Source: Hypomesus transpacificus
Lineage: Eukaryota > Chordata > Actinopteri > Osmeriformes > Osmeridae
NCBI RefSeq assembly: GCF_021917145.1
Contig: NW_025813698.1
Span: 534,501 to 598,500, forward strand
Reading direction: 5' to 3'
Length of the DNA stretch: 64,000 nucleotides
In this document: positions 25,401 through 38,142 of the stretch, piece after piece
Layout: every line of letters begins with the position of its first letter
How positions within the stretch are numbered: the stretch's first letter is position 1
Notes under the pieces: generated by a model
Database searches by the model: none
What the model saw: only the letters and a program-made list of their open reading frames with translations
What the model was told of the DNA's origin: nothing
Translations under genes and position numbers: made by a program

Positions 25401-28400
25401 GAGAAACACATTAAATCATTGGAGAGAGGAGAGAGGCTGTCAATAATCTTTCGCCCCAAGGGGTAGGCATCAAGTTGTCACACAGGAAAAACTTAAAAAC
25501 CTCCTGTCAACAGCTATCATGCGTCCTTAAAGCTTCAGAATGTATCTGATACAAAATGTGTTCGCTTAAAATAGGCCCTATAGTTTGTAAATGTTTCTCT
25601 CCTACTAATCCTGATGATACCGCAACCTCCCAGTGGATCTTTAGGAATTCAAACAGGATTAGGATGTGTTTGAGCATGTTTGTCCTGCCTAGCTCATTTA
25701 ACCAGTTTTGTTTCCATGCAAATGTATAGTTTCTATACGTTGGCGAACCTCTTTCGGACTAGACTGGTTAGAGATATCGTGCAAGGATAGATGGAACAGA
25801 TTGAGCGTGTGTGTGTGAGACAGAAAGAGAGAGAGAGCAAAATAAATGTATTTACATACATATCTGAGACAGGAAGACCCAGTCTGGGTGCTAAATAGCT
25901 AACTGAAATTGTCATGGTGTGAACCTTTTGAATCTCTACGTATGTGACATAAAGACAGAGAGGGCCAAGGGGAAAGAGAAACGTAACGTACATTTCAGGT
26001 CTCATTGAACGTTAAGTGACGAAAGGGGTAGCTGAACAAGAAATGAATGTGCTGCTCATACACCTTCACTTCTGAACTGGTAGTATACTGAGCTAAATGT
26101 GTCCTTTCGATACAAAAAAGGAAACGCACATTGGAGATGGCAGTATGATGATATGCTCAGTGTGACTAATCACCTAATAGCCCTGAAACTAAATATCCTA
26201 TTACGTGAGGCCTAGTACGTGACACAGGTCTAGTAAGGTGGGGTCTGCTCTTTGTAAAACTGGTTTGAAAATGCCTCTATTTTCTTTTGCCTTGAAAGTA
26301 GGATTGTAACAGTGTAACAGGAACACAATAATGACACAAACTGTTTATGGTCACTCCTGAAAGACGGCAGACTTTTATTGTCCTCAAATTGAAACAATGA
26401 ATACACTATTTGGTTGAATATGATCATGTGCCCCTTGCTCACAAACGTCACATCTAGAAGTCTCTACACACTGCTGAAGTCTAGCTTCTTGTGCTCTGCT
26501 ACCCCTCCCCCTTCTGACCTTACGCTCCCTTCCCCCACTCCCTCCAATGGCTCGAATGAGAGTGTGTTTTTGCATGTGCCCTACATGTTTACTTGAAGGC
26601 ATGTGCAAATGCGCGGCATGTGAACTTACTTGGTGTGTGCATGCGTGCTCGTATGTTATTTCCTGCATATGTGTGTGGGCGCGCGCATTCGTGTGCGGGT
26701 GCCTGAAGTGATTGACAGGTGTGAAGGACGGTAAAGTGTTTAAGACGTAGCGTCTCATGTGGCGCATCAGCTCGATGGGGTTCCCCTCTCAATGTCCATA
26801 TCGGGATAAGGTTCAATAGCGAGGCCCAATTATGCGCTACACGACACTTGTTGCAAGGTGCTAGCATGATTTGTATTGGGACATGAGTGGTGTCCTTTTC
26901 CCCCTAATATCTTTGAGGAGCAGAAGCTACCCATGCTATTTTCATCCCTCTGATGTCAGAAAAATGGCTCAAACGTGGGTAACTTGTTTTCTCTAATGTC
27001 GTCTTTCATTTTTCATATTTTGTAGACGTTTCAACAGGCCACCCTCATTGATTTAGAATGCGCAGAAATTAGCCCTCGCTAGCTATTTCTGCTACATTGG
27101 TCATGTTTACATTGCAGAGACTTGAGCATCAACAGTGAAGTCGCTGATGGTTTTTGTGTTGTTTGCCGTCCTTGCATTGTAACATTTTGGGAGGATCAGA
27201 GGAGGCAGGAAGCTTCGCAAACGAACACAAACTCCCTGGTGCCAGAGAACAGAATAGATGGCACTTCACTCAACAAAAGAGTGTGGAGGGGGGGGGGGGG
27301 GGGGGGGGGGGGCGAGAGTCTGCTTGGCTGAAGTAGGCGCACGGCCCTTTGTAGTGTCATCTAACCTTTTGGGAGAGGAGACAAAACAACCCTCACCTAG
27401 CTTCCACTCCTGCGTGACCCAGCTTTTTTGCCGTACTGGTTTTGAAAAGAAAAAAACTCAATTTGAGGAGACGCCCCTATATCGGTGTGTGTGCTATAGA
27501 TTTGACTTGATCTGAAAACTCATAGCCATTACAGCCACACCCGTCCCAACCTAGATAAACAGATGTGATCTGCTGGTGTTATGCTGTGAAGGGGTTGAGT
27601 GGGTCATGTGTACATGAACGCTGTATATGCTTGTGTGTGTGTGAGAGAGTTGGGGGGGGGGGGGGGGGGGGGGGGCCTCTATAAAGAGTTCCTGGGAAAG
27701 GATGCAGCTGGATCCAGTAATAAGAGAGACTGGGGCCCCTGCATGGGGCGTAATGGGACCCGATTGGTTGGCACCTCCTGTATAATGTTCAATGTTAGAA
27801 ATGCTAACTGTTCTAGACCCTGTGTACACTGCTTAGCAAACAAGATGCTTGTCAGGTTTTTTTCTGTCATGTGCCAAGTGGTTGCTTGTGTTTACTTCTA
27901 ATACCTTTTGACTCTCTTCAGTTGTCTTGTTCACTCTCACCAGTAACCCTGGCAACTGTTGTTCTCATCTAGCTATTATACTAGCAACTGCACGTTCCGT
28001 GTTTATGATGTTCCATCAGAACCTAGAGGGAACTCGTGTTTTTTAATTTGCGGTTTGTTCTTTTGTTTTCTCCATTTGTCCAGACAGGTCCTCCGTCATT
28101 GTGATTATCTGTTAGGGGGCCTGGGTATCAGGAGGTGTTACAACTCTAGGATAGCCACAGCAAAAGGAAGGAGGCGACTCGTTCAATTCCAAGAAATAGG
28201 ACAGGAAGAATGCAGTGGAGACAATCGTTTTGATTGGCTGGGAGGAGAAGGGAAATCCTGATAGCTGTGGAGTGATTCAGGCAGAGTCAGGGTGATCCAT
28301 TAAAAAACTTTGTGTGTGGGCAGGGTGGGGTGTGTGTGTGTGGGCAGGGGGTGGTGTAGGGATGTGTCTGTTTGAGAAGCAGGGAGAGGGAGAGAGACAG

Positions 28401-29421
28401 AGAGGAGCCATTTCCAAGATTTATGGTGCAGCACTCCTCGAAATGCATGCATCCTGTAATTAAGACTCGACTTGCCTCCAGCCACTACATTACCGCCCCT
28501 CCCCCGCCCTGTGATCCAACCCCCATCTCTGATAATAAGATCTTAGGGCAGCTCGGTGTCACTAATGAGTGCTAAACGCCACAAAGAAAATGGTCTGTTT
28601 GTGGTTACCGCAAGGAAAAAGTACTTTTACAGGACTAGTGTAGAGTTGGGTAGTGAGTTTAACTTTGTGTATGTTTGGAATCTTATTGTTCTCAGTGATG
28701 CCCTTGTGTGTGCCTAAGGGAATGTATGGCGTGTGTGTCTGTGTGGGTTAGCAGTTGAAACAAGAAACAATGTTCTTCTCTAGTTAGTTAAAATCATGTG
28801 TAGTCCATCGAACCACTGGCTAACTGTTTTCCTCTCTACCAAGAATTGGTCGTTATAGTATCTTCTACAGAGAACAACACTAGCCTCCCACTATTTATTT
28901 GGGGTGATCTCTACTTTTACTGTTAACTTTCACTGAACTTTCTGGAACCCCTCAGCCCCAATAGCAGCTGGCCCACATCAGGTTCTCATCAGGCGGCCTC
29001 CTCCGTTTGATGGCGCACTCTCTCCTCTCCATTTTTGGGGGGCAATAATGGCTCAAACTCTCCTGGCAATCTGCTTCCAGCTGTAACCACCTTTATCATT
29101 TTCTTTCACCCTCTCTCACTCTCCCGTCACTCTTTCTTGCTCTCTTTTTGACTCTCACTCTCTCTTTCTCTCTTTCCCTCCCCCTCCCCCACTTCCCCTC
29201 TGCTCCACACAGCTTTATGAACTGGATGGAGTTCCGAAGAGAAAAGAGTTTCTGGACGACCTGTTCAGCTTCATGCAGAAGAGAGGTAAGTTGGTGTATG
29301 TGTGTGGATGCACACTCCCCCCCCCCCCCCCCCATGGCCAATGTCTCAAAGCAAGACTCATAGAGATGACTGCTAAATGGAAGACTGGTTTTGATAGCAA
29401 GTTTCACAGACCCCCCTACCC

Positions 29422-29452
<31 letters not shown>

Positions 29453-32400
29453 CCCCTCTCTCTCTCGCCCTCTGTCTCTCTCTCTCTCTCTCTGTGTGTG
29501 TGTGCCACCTGCTCATCCCCCCTTTCCCTGACATATGAAACACCACTCTCAGATTACAGCTAGATGTGTGGATCTTCATGTATTTTATTCATTATGGCGT
29601 GCTTGCTCGACCCACATCGTAGGGCTAAATCGAATGCTGGCATTTGTTAACGGGATTGAATTCATATTCACACCTGTTTGCATTTACTTTGCTCGTATGT
29701 GACTCACTGAAACAGCTTGCACTTTGAAATAAATTAGAAGTTGACATATTAAATCATTCTTTTTTTTTTAAAGGATCGCTTTAAAAGCAACAATTGGAAG
29801 AGACATTCCTCTCAGAAAATGTAGCCAGCATGCATTCCTTGGGTTGCGTAATGCCTGATGTTGACTCCATGTAGAAAATCCTGTGTATGATGTTTACAAT
29901 GTTAGTTATCCTACCGATGTATGGGCGGGTCTGCCCAGCACCGTGGAAGGATACGAGAGTGCCCTCTGGTGTCAAGATGGGGAACTGATTAGAAATATAA
30001 GAGCATTGGTTTTCAGTCGTCAACTAAGAACTCTTGTGGCTTCAGTGAGATATTTTGCTTAATGACTACCTTCTGTTACGTCTAGTTTTAACGTCTTGTT
30101 TTTTTCAGTTTCCAAGCACACCAAGTCGCGATTTCTGTTTCCATCTGCACTCTTTAAATATTGCGATGGGAAATGGCATATACCGTGTTCATGCTGTGTT
30201 TTTGCTTTGGGGTGCCACATAGCTCACCAGAGAAACGCATGTTGGCTGAAGCCCGGGTTTGAATCCGGCCTTGGCTCTTTGCTGAATACCTTCCCCCAAT
30301 GTCTCTCCCTGCCTTTCCTGTCTCACTTCACTTAAAAACTCCAAAGTCCAGTAAAGCAAAATGCCAAAAATATATCAGAAAGAAAAACACTAACACTTTT
30401 CTCTGCCTGCTCCCTGTAGGAACGCCTGTGAACCGCATCCCTATCATGGCCAAGCAGGTGCTGGATCTGTACATGCTGTACCAGCTAGTGACGGAGAAGG
30501 GAGGCCTGGTGGAGGTCATCAACAAGAAGCTGTGGAGGGAGATCACCAAGGGCCTGAACCTGCCCACCTCCATCACCAGCGCTGCCTTCACCCTCAGAAC
30601 ACAGTAAGTCACCACACGTGGCCCCCCCAACACAACTCATTTTTAACAAGGTTTCCCACAGTGCAAAGCTAGGGTAGGATTCAGACTGGGCCTCCAATAA
30701 AACACCTTTTAAAAACACGTTTTTTTTTTTAACAGTACAAAGGTAGTTTAGGATCCAGAATCCCATTACAACCGAGTCTGGACACAATCACACATTGTAT
30801 TTGTTCCCATGGCAAGCTGTAGTTCCACACTCCTATTCTTCCTTGCGAAACATCTGACCGAAGTGTGGCCCTTCGCAGATACATGAAGTACCTGTACCCT
30901 TACGAATGTGACAAGAGGGGCCTGAGCAACCCAAACGAGCTCCAAGCCGCCATCGACAGCAACAGACGGGAGGGCCGAAGACAGAGCTTCGGAAGCTCGC
31001 TCTTCACCTACTCCCCCAATGGAACCCCCACCATGCTGTCCTCGCCTAAGCTCTCCATGCATAGCCTGGGCACCAATGGAGCCTCGCTCACCCCCAGCCA
31101 GAAAATCAAGAAAGGTAAAAGAAAATGGGTTAGATGGGATTGGTTTTTGTTGTTGTTGCTGTATTGTTGTTTTATTGACATTACACTGCTGCCACTGTGA
31201 TTCTGTTGTTTAGAAATGGTATCAAAGTCAGCAATTTAACCGTAGCACAAATGTTTCACAACTTATATTTGCCACCATCCTGCCAATAAATATATTAGTT
31301 CTGCACTCACATAACATATGTAAATAGCAAAAGGATGGAAAGATGAATGTGACAAAAAACCATCACATCCAAACTCTCATCTAAAATACACTCCCCCCCC
31401 AATGCCCCTCCCTACACCCAGAAGAGGATAGTGGGTTGACCCACGGGATCGGTATGGGCCGCATGCCCGCCGGAGCGATGGCGGGCCACTCGATGGTGGC
31501 TGCCCAGGCTGCTGCAGCGGCCCAGGCTACCATGGCAGCCCAGATGGCGGCTCTGGAGCACCTGAGGGACAAGCTGGAGGCGGGAGAACCCCCTGAGAAG
31601 AAGATGGCCCTGGGGGCCGAGGAGCACCAGAGGCTGCTGCAGAGGGCCTTGCAGCACAACCTGCTGGCCATGACCGCCCAGGTGCCCATGAACATCCGCA
31701 TCAACAACCAAGGTACAGGGAGGGAGACTGTGGACTAGACTTGGTCATAGGTTTGTTTTCAAATGTGGTTGCGACTGCTTTTTTGAATGACTGAGTGTGC
31801 CCGTTTCATATCATTATCTTAGTAGAAAGTGTGGGTGGGACATGTACACCATGACAGCTACTCCCATGGAAGCAAGTTTCTTCTTCAGGGGGGGATGGGG
31901 TTGGTGTCAGTTTTGTTCACACATAACACAACCTGTCTATAGGTCACGACTGTAAGGGATTTTATGTGGGAAGTTTTTTTTCTTTTTTTACATTACATTT
32001 ACATTTAGTCATTTAGCAGACATTCTTATCCAGAGCGACTTACTGTAAGTACAGGGACATTCCCCCCGAGGCAAGTAGGGTGAAGTGCCTTGCCCAAGGA
32101 CACAACGTCATTTGGCATGGCCGGGAATCGAACTGGCAACCTTCAGATTACAAGTCTGATTCCCTAACCGCTCAGCCAGCTGACTCACTTAAGGGTTTGA
32201 TTCAAAGTAACTACTGTGAAATCACTGAATACAGTATCATTTCCTACCACACATTTTGCATACACTGCACCTTCAAGAATATGGTATTTTTTTGGTGTGG
32301 AGGAAATCCCCAAGCTCATAGAATCAATGTCGTCTTAGCGTCAGTGGAAAACGTCATACAGTACTGAAGGAAATTACATGTTTCATTTATAGTTTTTGTG

Positions 32401-33344
32401 TGGATGAGATGGAAAGGAGACCTAGCGTTTGTTTGTTTTTCTCTACATTATTTGACCTAAAGAATTATTGGGGTCCTCATGTGAGGCTACATAAACAACC
32501 ATAGATTTGTTTATGTGAAGTTGTTTAGCTAGTGTGTTAGTGGAGCTTGTTGAAGAAGACCATCAATGTATATATGTGGGCAAGGACAAATATACATTGT
32601 GTGTGAGACTAGTTTATAAAATTTAATTTGATGTGAAATTATTGTGGATGTTTAAGGTAGTTGGTACAGCAGATGGTTCAGAGGTCAGTTTGAGAAATTA
32701 ATTTGATGTGAACGGTCTCTCAATCTTCCCAGTAAAGTTCTTATTACATGTTTAACTTTTAATATGGAGTAGTTGGCCCTGCCCCAATGCTAATCCAGTC
32801 CATGTACATCTGTATGATAAAACAAAAAAAACTTGAACTCTTCCTCTCCTGGTTTTTATGGCAGTTTACTAGTGTTCTCTGAATCTGATGCTAAATGTCC
32901 CTTTACAGATGGCAGACAGGACTCAGCCCTCAACCTCACAACGAACGGAATGAGCAGCATCAGCATGTCAGTGGAACTAAATGGAGTGGTTTACGCTGGT
33001 GAGTCCCCCCGTCACATGACGAGTCAGGAAGTAACTGCATGAACAGACCAGGTGTTTTCTTAAGCGGATGTTGAGCGTTATCGTCAATATGTTTACACTG
33101 CTAACAGTGGAGATTTATATTTGTTACGGAAACTAAACACTTGAACTGTAACAAGACTCATGTTCTTTACACTTTTCCTGTCTGTTTGTCTTCTGTAGGT
33201 GTTCTTTTTGCTCAGGCAGCAGGGGCAGCCTCGACAGGACCCTCAGGATCATCCATTAACAACAAAGCTCCTAGCGGGCGCAGTGGGCCTCAGCCAGTCC
33301 CCTACACACCTACCTCATCCACCTCCAACCACCCATCGTCTTAA
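19419..33344 (+). CDS. arid3a: AT-rich interactive domain-containing protein 3A (Bright family)
   Basis: DNA-binding transcription factor, 550 residues. Coding exons: 19760-20109 (5' UTR from 19419), 20408-20690, 29213-29285, 30420-30603, 30879-31114, 31422-31712, 32909-32998 and 33199-33344; all borders are GT-AG and in phase. The start MKLQAVMENLHRQQRAK matches mammalian ARID3A. Then come an Ala-rich stretch (QMAALAAMRA), two acidic segments and HGDWTYEEQFRQ. The ARID with its flanking extensions covers about residues 212-315 (ELDGVPKRKEFLDDLFSFMQ, GTPVNRIPIMAKQVLD, LWREITKGLNLPTSITSAAF, YMKYLYPYECDKRG). IKKEED is a SUMO consensus. A REKLES-type region follows (RDKLEAGEPPEKKMALGAEE, then MNIRINNQ and SISMSVELNGVVYAGVLFAQ), used for self-association and shuttling in the family. 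ARID3C is unlikely given the locus. Confidence 0.95.
23276..23430 (+). repeat. GA-rich minisatellite
   Basis: Imperfect copies of GAGAGAGACAAGGAAAGAGAGAAGGGGGA repeat about three to four times, with GGAGATG variants in later copies. It is strand-asymmetric purine sequence. Open frames through it are composition artefacts. Confidence 0.85.
27288..27312 (+). repeat. Uninterrupted run of 25 G
   Basis: Poly-G in the long arid3a intron. Such runs are length-unstable and error-prone to sequence. Confidence 0.9.
27652..27675 (+). repeat. Uninterrupted run of 24 G
   Basis: A second poly-G run 340 bp after the first, directly following a TG/GA microsatellite (TGTGTGTGTGAGAGAGTT). Confidence 0.9.
29317..29333 (+). 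repeat. Run of 17 C just after an arid3a donor
   Basis: It lies about 30 bp downstream of the exon end at 29,285. A TC/TG microsatellite (29,420-29,505) follows. Confidence 0.85.
30209..30372 (+). mobile_element. tRNA-derived SINE with TC-rich body, in arid3a
   Basis: The head has CACATAGCTCACC (A-box region) and GGGTTTGAATCCGGCC (B box). A pyrimidine-rich body (TCTCTCCCTGCCTTTCCTGTC) and an end reading AGTAAAGCAAAATGCC follow. This matches a common teleost SINE layout. It ends 47 bp before the ARID exon at 30,420. Confidence 0.65.
31991..32188 (-). mobile_element. Leu/Ser-tRNA-like SINE, copy B, in arid3a
   Basis: Antisense copy of the family at 1848-2040. The minus strand reads GGCTGAGCGGTTAGGGAATC, then GCCAGTTCGATTCCCGGCC (a near-perfect B box) and ends GGATAAGAATGTCTGCTAAATG. 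It is better preserved in the B box than copy A. No clear target-site duplication was found. Confidence 0.88.
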
Positions 33345-36300
33345 CAATCATACACCCTTAACCTTTTTGATGCTAACTAAAGCCAAAATCCAACCTCATT
33401 TTCTACATAGCCTATGCCAAAAGAAGGAGAATACAAGCAGAAGTGACTAACTGAAACTCAGACCACTTGAAGTAAACTATCTCAGGTTCTCTCACCAAAC
33501 CTTCCCTTATCCGTTCAGTTTAGCCAAAATGAGTTTGAAAACCCCAACAAAGAGCCAGTATATGATAAATATATGCACAGCCTTTGAATAATGTATTTCT
33601 ACAACAATGTACAGATTATCAGAGAACAAAAGATAAATACTTAACAGGAATGGTAATACACTGTTTACACGTAAACACACCTACTGACTGACAATGAAGC
33701 TTCTTCTCAAGAAGAAAACTTTTTTTTTTTTACAGTAACATTATCATTATTGTTATTCTCATCATTATCTTCACAATCACCACTAACATCCTTACTGTAT
33801 AACAATATATTTAGGATTCTATAAAGAGAAAATTATTAATATCTTTAGTTGATAAGTAAAGCTTTAAAGTATATGTTGTTTCTTAAGGGCATAAAATAAC
33901 AAAGTACCACTGTGATCTCAAACGCAGTCAAAACAGTCTTGGCAGTGATCCTTTTTAGGGGTTGTACTGTACCTTCAGCACAGGTATTTGTTTTGTCACA
34001 TGACCCCTAAAGACTTATGAACTTCATTGATGTATGTTGCTAAGCATCCTTTATGCTCATAGGCCTAATATTTGTGTGTTTTGTAGTTTTTCTCAGGTGT
34101 CTTCAAACTTGCAATGAAACAATCACTGTATTTCTCACATCTCTAGTTTTAATGCAAGTGTTTGTTTTACTCAGGAAACATTACGTGTCATCCCCTGTTT
34201 CTCAATATTGAGTTGGAGCTTCTTCTTTTTTTATAACTCTGTTCTTTTTCCTGGCAAATGTAGCAGAAGTAGACTAAAGAGATGGGTTGGGGCATCTTGG
34301 TTCTTTAAGGATGCTGCTTCTTTTTGTTCTCACTGCTATCAGACAAGGTTGATTTACTTGGGGCCCTTCAAAGGGTATTGGGACAAATGTAGAGTATATA
34401 ACCTGGAATTAGTCAATGTTACAGAGTGGAACAAGTTATAATTTTTCTCAATTTTATCAACATACTTTCTATGAGATGATGCATGAATCCTATGAAACAC
34501 ACTAACTTGCTTGCCTGGTTTTCTTTTCTCAGACCCAAGTTCTCATCGACTTATATCATCATCTGCAGTCTGGACAGGGTCGACTTGACCAGTTTGGATT
34601 GAGGAGATTATAGATAACCAATCTGACTAGCCTTTACATTTACCTTTTTCTATGTTCCATAGCGATGCAGGAAACAATCATGCTTCCTGGAAGCTTTGAG
34701 GCCTTAAAGATTTACCCATCTTTCTAACAAAAATGTGTATCATCAAATATATATATATATGTAGACCCTGACTTGACTTAAAATAATTTTACACAATGAG
34801 TATGACAGCAGTACTTATTGTGTAAACCTCACTGTATTAACAATCATGATGTGCTTGGGTGTAATTCTGCCTTTACGTTTCAGATCTGTGATGAAACAAT
34901 GCTTCATGTATGTCTCCTCTTTCGTCTCGCCGTCTTCATTTTTCTTTGTTTTTTTATTACGGGAGCATCACTGCTCTGCTGTTAGGTATTAGTTCTCATG
35001 TCATTTTGTTCTTCACAAATTTTCAGTTTTATCAACAATGTACATACATACACACACACTCACACAGACGCGCTGGTATATAAAATAAAATAACATTGTC
35101 AAAGATAGCAAAATAGTGAAAAGCCACTAAGCCTTTTAAGAAGTCATCTATATTATGCAATGTCCATGTTCTCATTGTGCATTGTCAATCAGTCAGCACA
35201 GTTGGGTTGCAAACATTTGTACAGATCTATTACAGTTGATACAATAGAGACTCATGTGATGCTCAATACATTTTGTAAACAAGAGGGAATAAAAAAAAAA
35301 AAAAAAGGCTTTTATGTCAAGGGAAAGGAATAGATCCCCTTGTGGGATTTGTGTAAAACAATTACTTCTTCCAGAGCTTTCAGCTACTGAAAAATCCACG
35401 TTATCAGCAGTGGGCCCGGGAAAACGTACAATTCTAAAGCTAGATTTAAAGTAAAGTAACACCTATGTACAGTAATGCTTGCTTGTACATGTTTGACTTA
35501 ATTAGCTACACACAATCATCCTTTTTCCCCAACCGTAATGAATTGTACAAATATTTTCATCGGGGAGTCTACTATTGTCATGACGAATGGCCGAAAGTAA
35601 AATAGATGTGTTTTAATGTATGCTACAGCTGAAGGGATGGGGGTGGAATTAAACCCAATCAATCCTGATCAATAGGTCAGAGCTGCTTTTTTAGATTGGT
35701 CCCTGTGACCTCCCTATCCCTAATGCTACATCAATGCACCCAGCTTTAAGTTTAAAACATATCCATTCATTTGCAGCACTCAGATTTAACATTTGAACCA
35801 CATAGGTACTCAAACTATAACATTTTACATTTATCCATGGGGTTTATCACTCAGTGATTCTGTATTTAGCATCCTCAGGGAAGGTTGATTTTGACCTTGT
35901 GGTAGTGACAATCAGAGGGATGTTACAGCACGGTTTACCTCATGGTCGGATCTCCAGCTGATTTATTTGACCTGAATGAAGCCTCTACCTCAATGAGATG
36001 TGTTTTAAAATACCATCACACAATATCACTATTAAGTTATATTAAGATAATATATGCTGGTGTTTGTTAAACCCGCTTTTTATTGACCGAAATGGCAAAG
36101 ATTGTGTTCAGCATTGACAAATTATCTGAGATGGTGTGAAGAATAAATAATTTGTAGACAATCGGATGATATCTCAAATCTGTCCATAATCATTCTTCAT
36201 AGTCAGTTTAGATTGTTTTGGAAACATGCAGTGGAAACCAGAGAAGCCTTTTTTATGAAGTGTTTGAGATGTAGGGAAGATTAAGTGGTGCTGCCACCTG

Positions 36301-37147
36301 GTGGATTGGTTACAATCACTCATTTGTTATTCTCTGTCTAAACCCTACATATCGATCTGGGTTGCCTTCAGAATCCTTGCTGTCTCTTCTCCTTAGCTAG
36401 GTGTACAATTTTGACTTCAACATGGCATCTTAATGGGCCTGTTTTTATTTAATTGAACCCCTTACATATTTAATTTGCCTATTGCAATTCACGTAAGGCA
36501 ATCTTATTATTATTGAAGATGTATTCTTTTACATTTCATACCCTTTTACATTATTCCTATATCTTCTCTTCTTGAAATGTACGCCTTAAAACATGAAACT
36601 AACCTTGCAGTAGGTTAAAGCAAGTGGCATGTTGTATACTGCAGGGACGACCACAGCATGTGAAGATGAAATTAAGACCATTGTCGACTAAACAATTATT
36701 TGACAAGATGCCTTATGCTGTGACAACTGTTTGAATTAACTTGTATATAGAACTAAACATTATGCTTCAAAAAATACTTGATGGCTTTAGATTGTCATAC
36801 CTATATACTATTATGTTGTAGTTATTTCTTCATGATATGCTGTACAACCCTAGACACAAGAGATTACATCTAGAAAGGATGGCATACATGATGATGGTGG
36901 TGATTAAAGATGGTGGTGATGTTGATAATTATGATATTGATAATCATGATAATTTGAGGAATGCTCATTTAACATACCAGCTCTGGTGTGGCTGGCTTGT
37001 TTTCAATGTTCTTAGAAAAAAAGTACATTTTAATGAGGCTTCTGTCTTCTTCTCAGGAAAATATACTTCTACCTCCAGTTTTACAGATGTATTTCTGCTA
37101 GGCTAAAGTTACAGTTTAGTGTGTGCACAGGGGGAAGTTCTCACTTG

Positions 37148-37186
<39 letters not shown>

Positions 37187-37597
37187 TTTCTCTCATTATT
37201 GGTGTGTTACAGGTTATTTGTCATGTAGCACTTTGTTTTTAACAGGTTATACTCCGGTAACAAACTGCCACAGTCTACACATAGTTTCTAAGATACAGGC
37301 ACAAGTATTTTACAGTCTGTATATGTGTGTTAATTTCTAATTTTATATGACATTTTTATTTCACTAAATGGGATGTTTCTAAGAATATGAGGAAACAGTG
37401 AAGTGGAAATGTGGCATGTTGTAACGATCATTTATTAGCAAGGTGTAATGCCCTTATTAATGACTGACAACAAGCATTTTAGAATGTGAGATCTATTATT
37501 TTTAAGACTTTCTGTGGGGGTGAAGAATGTGTCTTGCCTATTTACTCAGTATGTGTTTGCGTGAGTTCCTTTTTTTTTTTTTTTAATTTAAAATAAA
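33345..37597 (+). other. arid3a: arid3a 3' UTR and downstream (about 4.2 kb)
   Basis: AT-rich sequence with no further exon. Candidate poly(A) signals include AATAAA followed by an A run near 35,289, and AATAAA at 37,592-37,597 after a T run. A long 3' UTR is usual for ARID3A in mammals. A (TC)n microsatellite sits at about 37,150-37,183. How much of this is transcribed is inferred. Confidence 0.45.
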
Positions 37598-37899
37598 TAT
37601 AATCTTTTCCTAAAATGTAAATTGAGGTGTTAGTGCTACTCTTTCACACAAAATATAAAGAACTGAACTTATTACCGCACATGGCCAGTGGATGTGACTT
37701 GACTAAATACATTTTGGACATTTAGAATGTAACGTTGTCCCGATAAATGTATCATCAACAACACCTAAATAGTCAAAACTCGGACAAACACTATGTTACA
37801 AATCAACTGTACACCACTTGACTCATAATTGCACAGCTTTGTTTGATGGCTGGCCTAAATAATTGGATTTATCTAGTTTGGCACCCTTTAGTGTAGTCA

Positions 37900-38029
37900 G
37901 TGACCTCACATTGCAACGTGAGTTCGGTATCACGTTGATTCTTGAGGCTCCGCCCAGTTGTTTTCGCTACTTCCCTGAACGTATCTGCCCGGTAGATTTG
38001 AAGACGAGTCGAGAAAACTGGAGACGGGT
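37900..38029 (+). promoter_or_regulatory. Probable promoter and non-coding first exon of the ctdspl3-like gene
   Basis: A GC box (GCTCCGCCC, about 37,948-37,956) precedes a likely 5' UTR exon ending at the donor GAGACG|GGTGAG near 38,028. The next acceptor is ACATTTAG at 38,132, 10 bp before the start codon. Confidence 0.5.
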
Positions 38030-38142
38030 GAGCATTGGGTGAATCGAATCGGACTAGGAAACAAGAGCAGCTTAACTTACATTATTTTTTTCTAAATCGA
38101 TTATTTATGTAACTATGATCTACAACATTTAGACTGGCAAAA

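Larger units (their letters stand above)
20691..29212 (+). other. arid3a intron of 8.5 kb, rich in simple repeats
   Basis: No exon or complete transposon was recognised. Contents include a C-rich tract at 22,463-22,500, a GA-rich minisatellite at 23,276-23,430, a two-copy GAGGGGGGCTT repeat at 24,680-24,720, G runs at 27,288-27,312 and 27,652-27,675, and a pyrimidine-rich lead-in (29,101-29,212) to the next exon. Confidence 0.6.
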
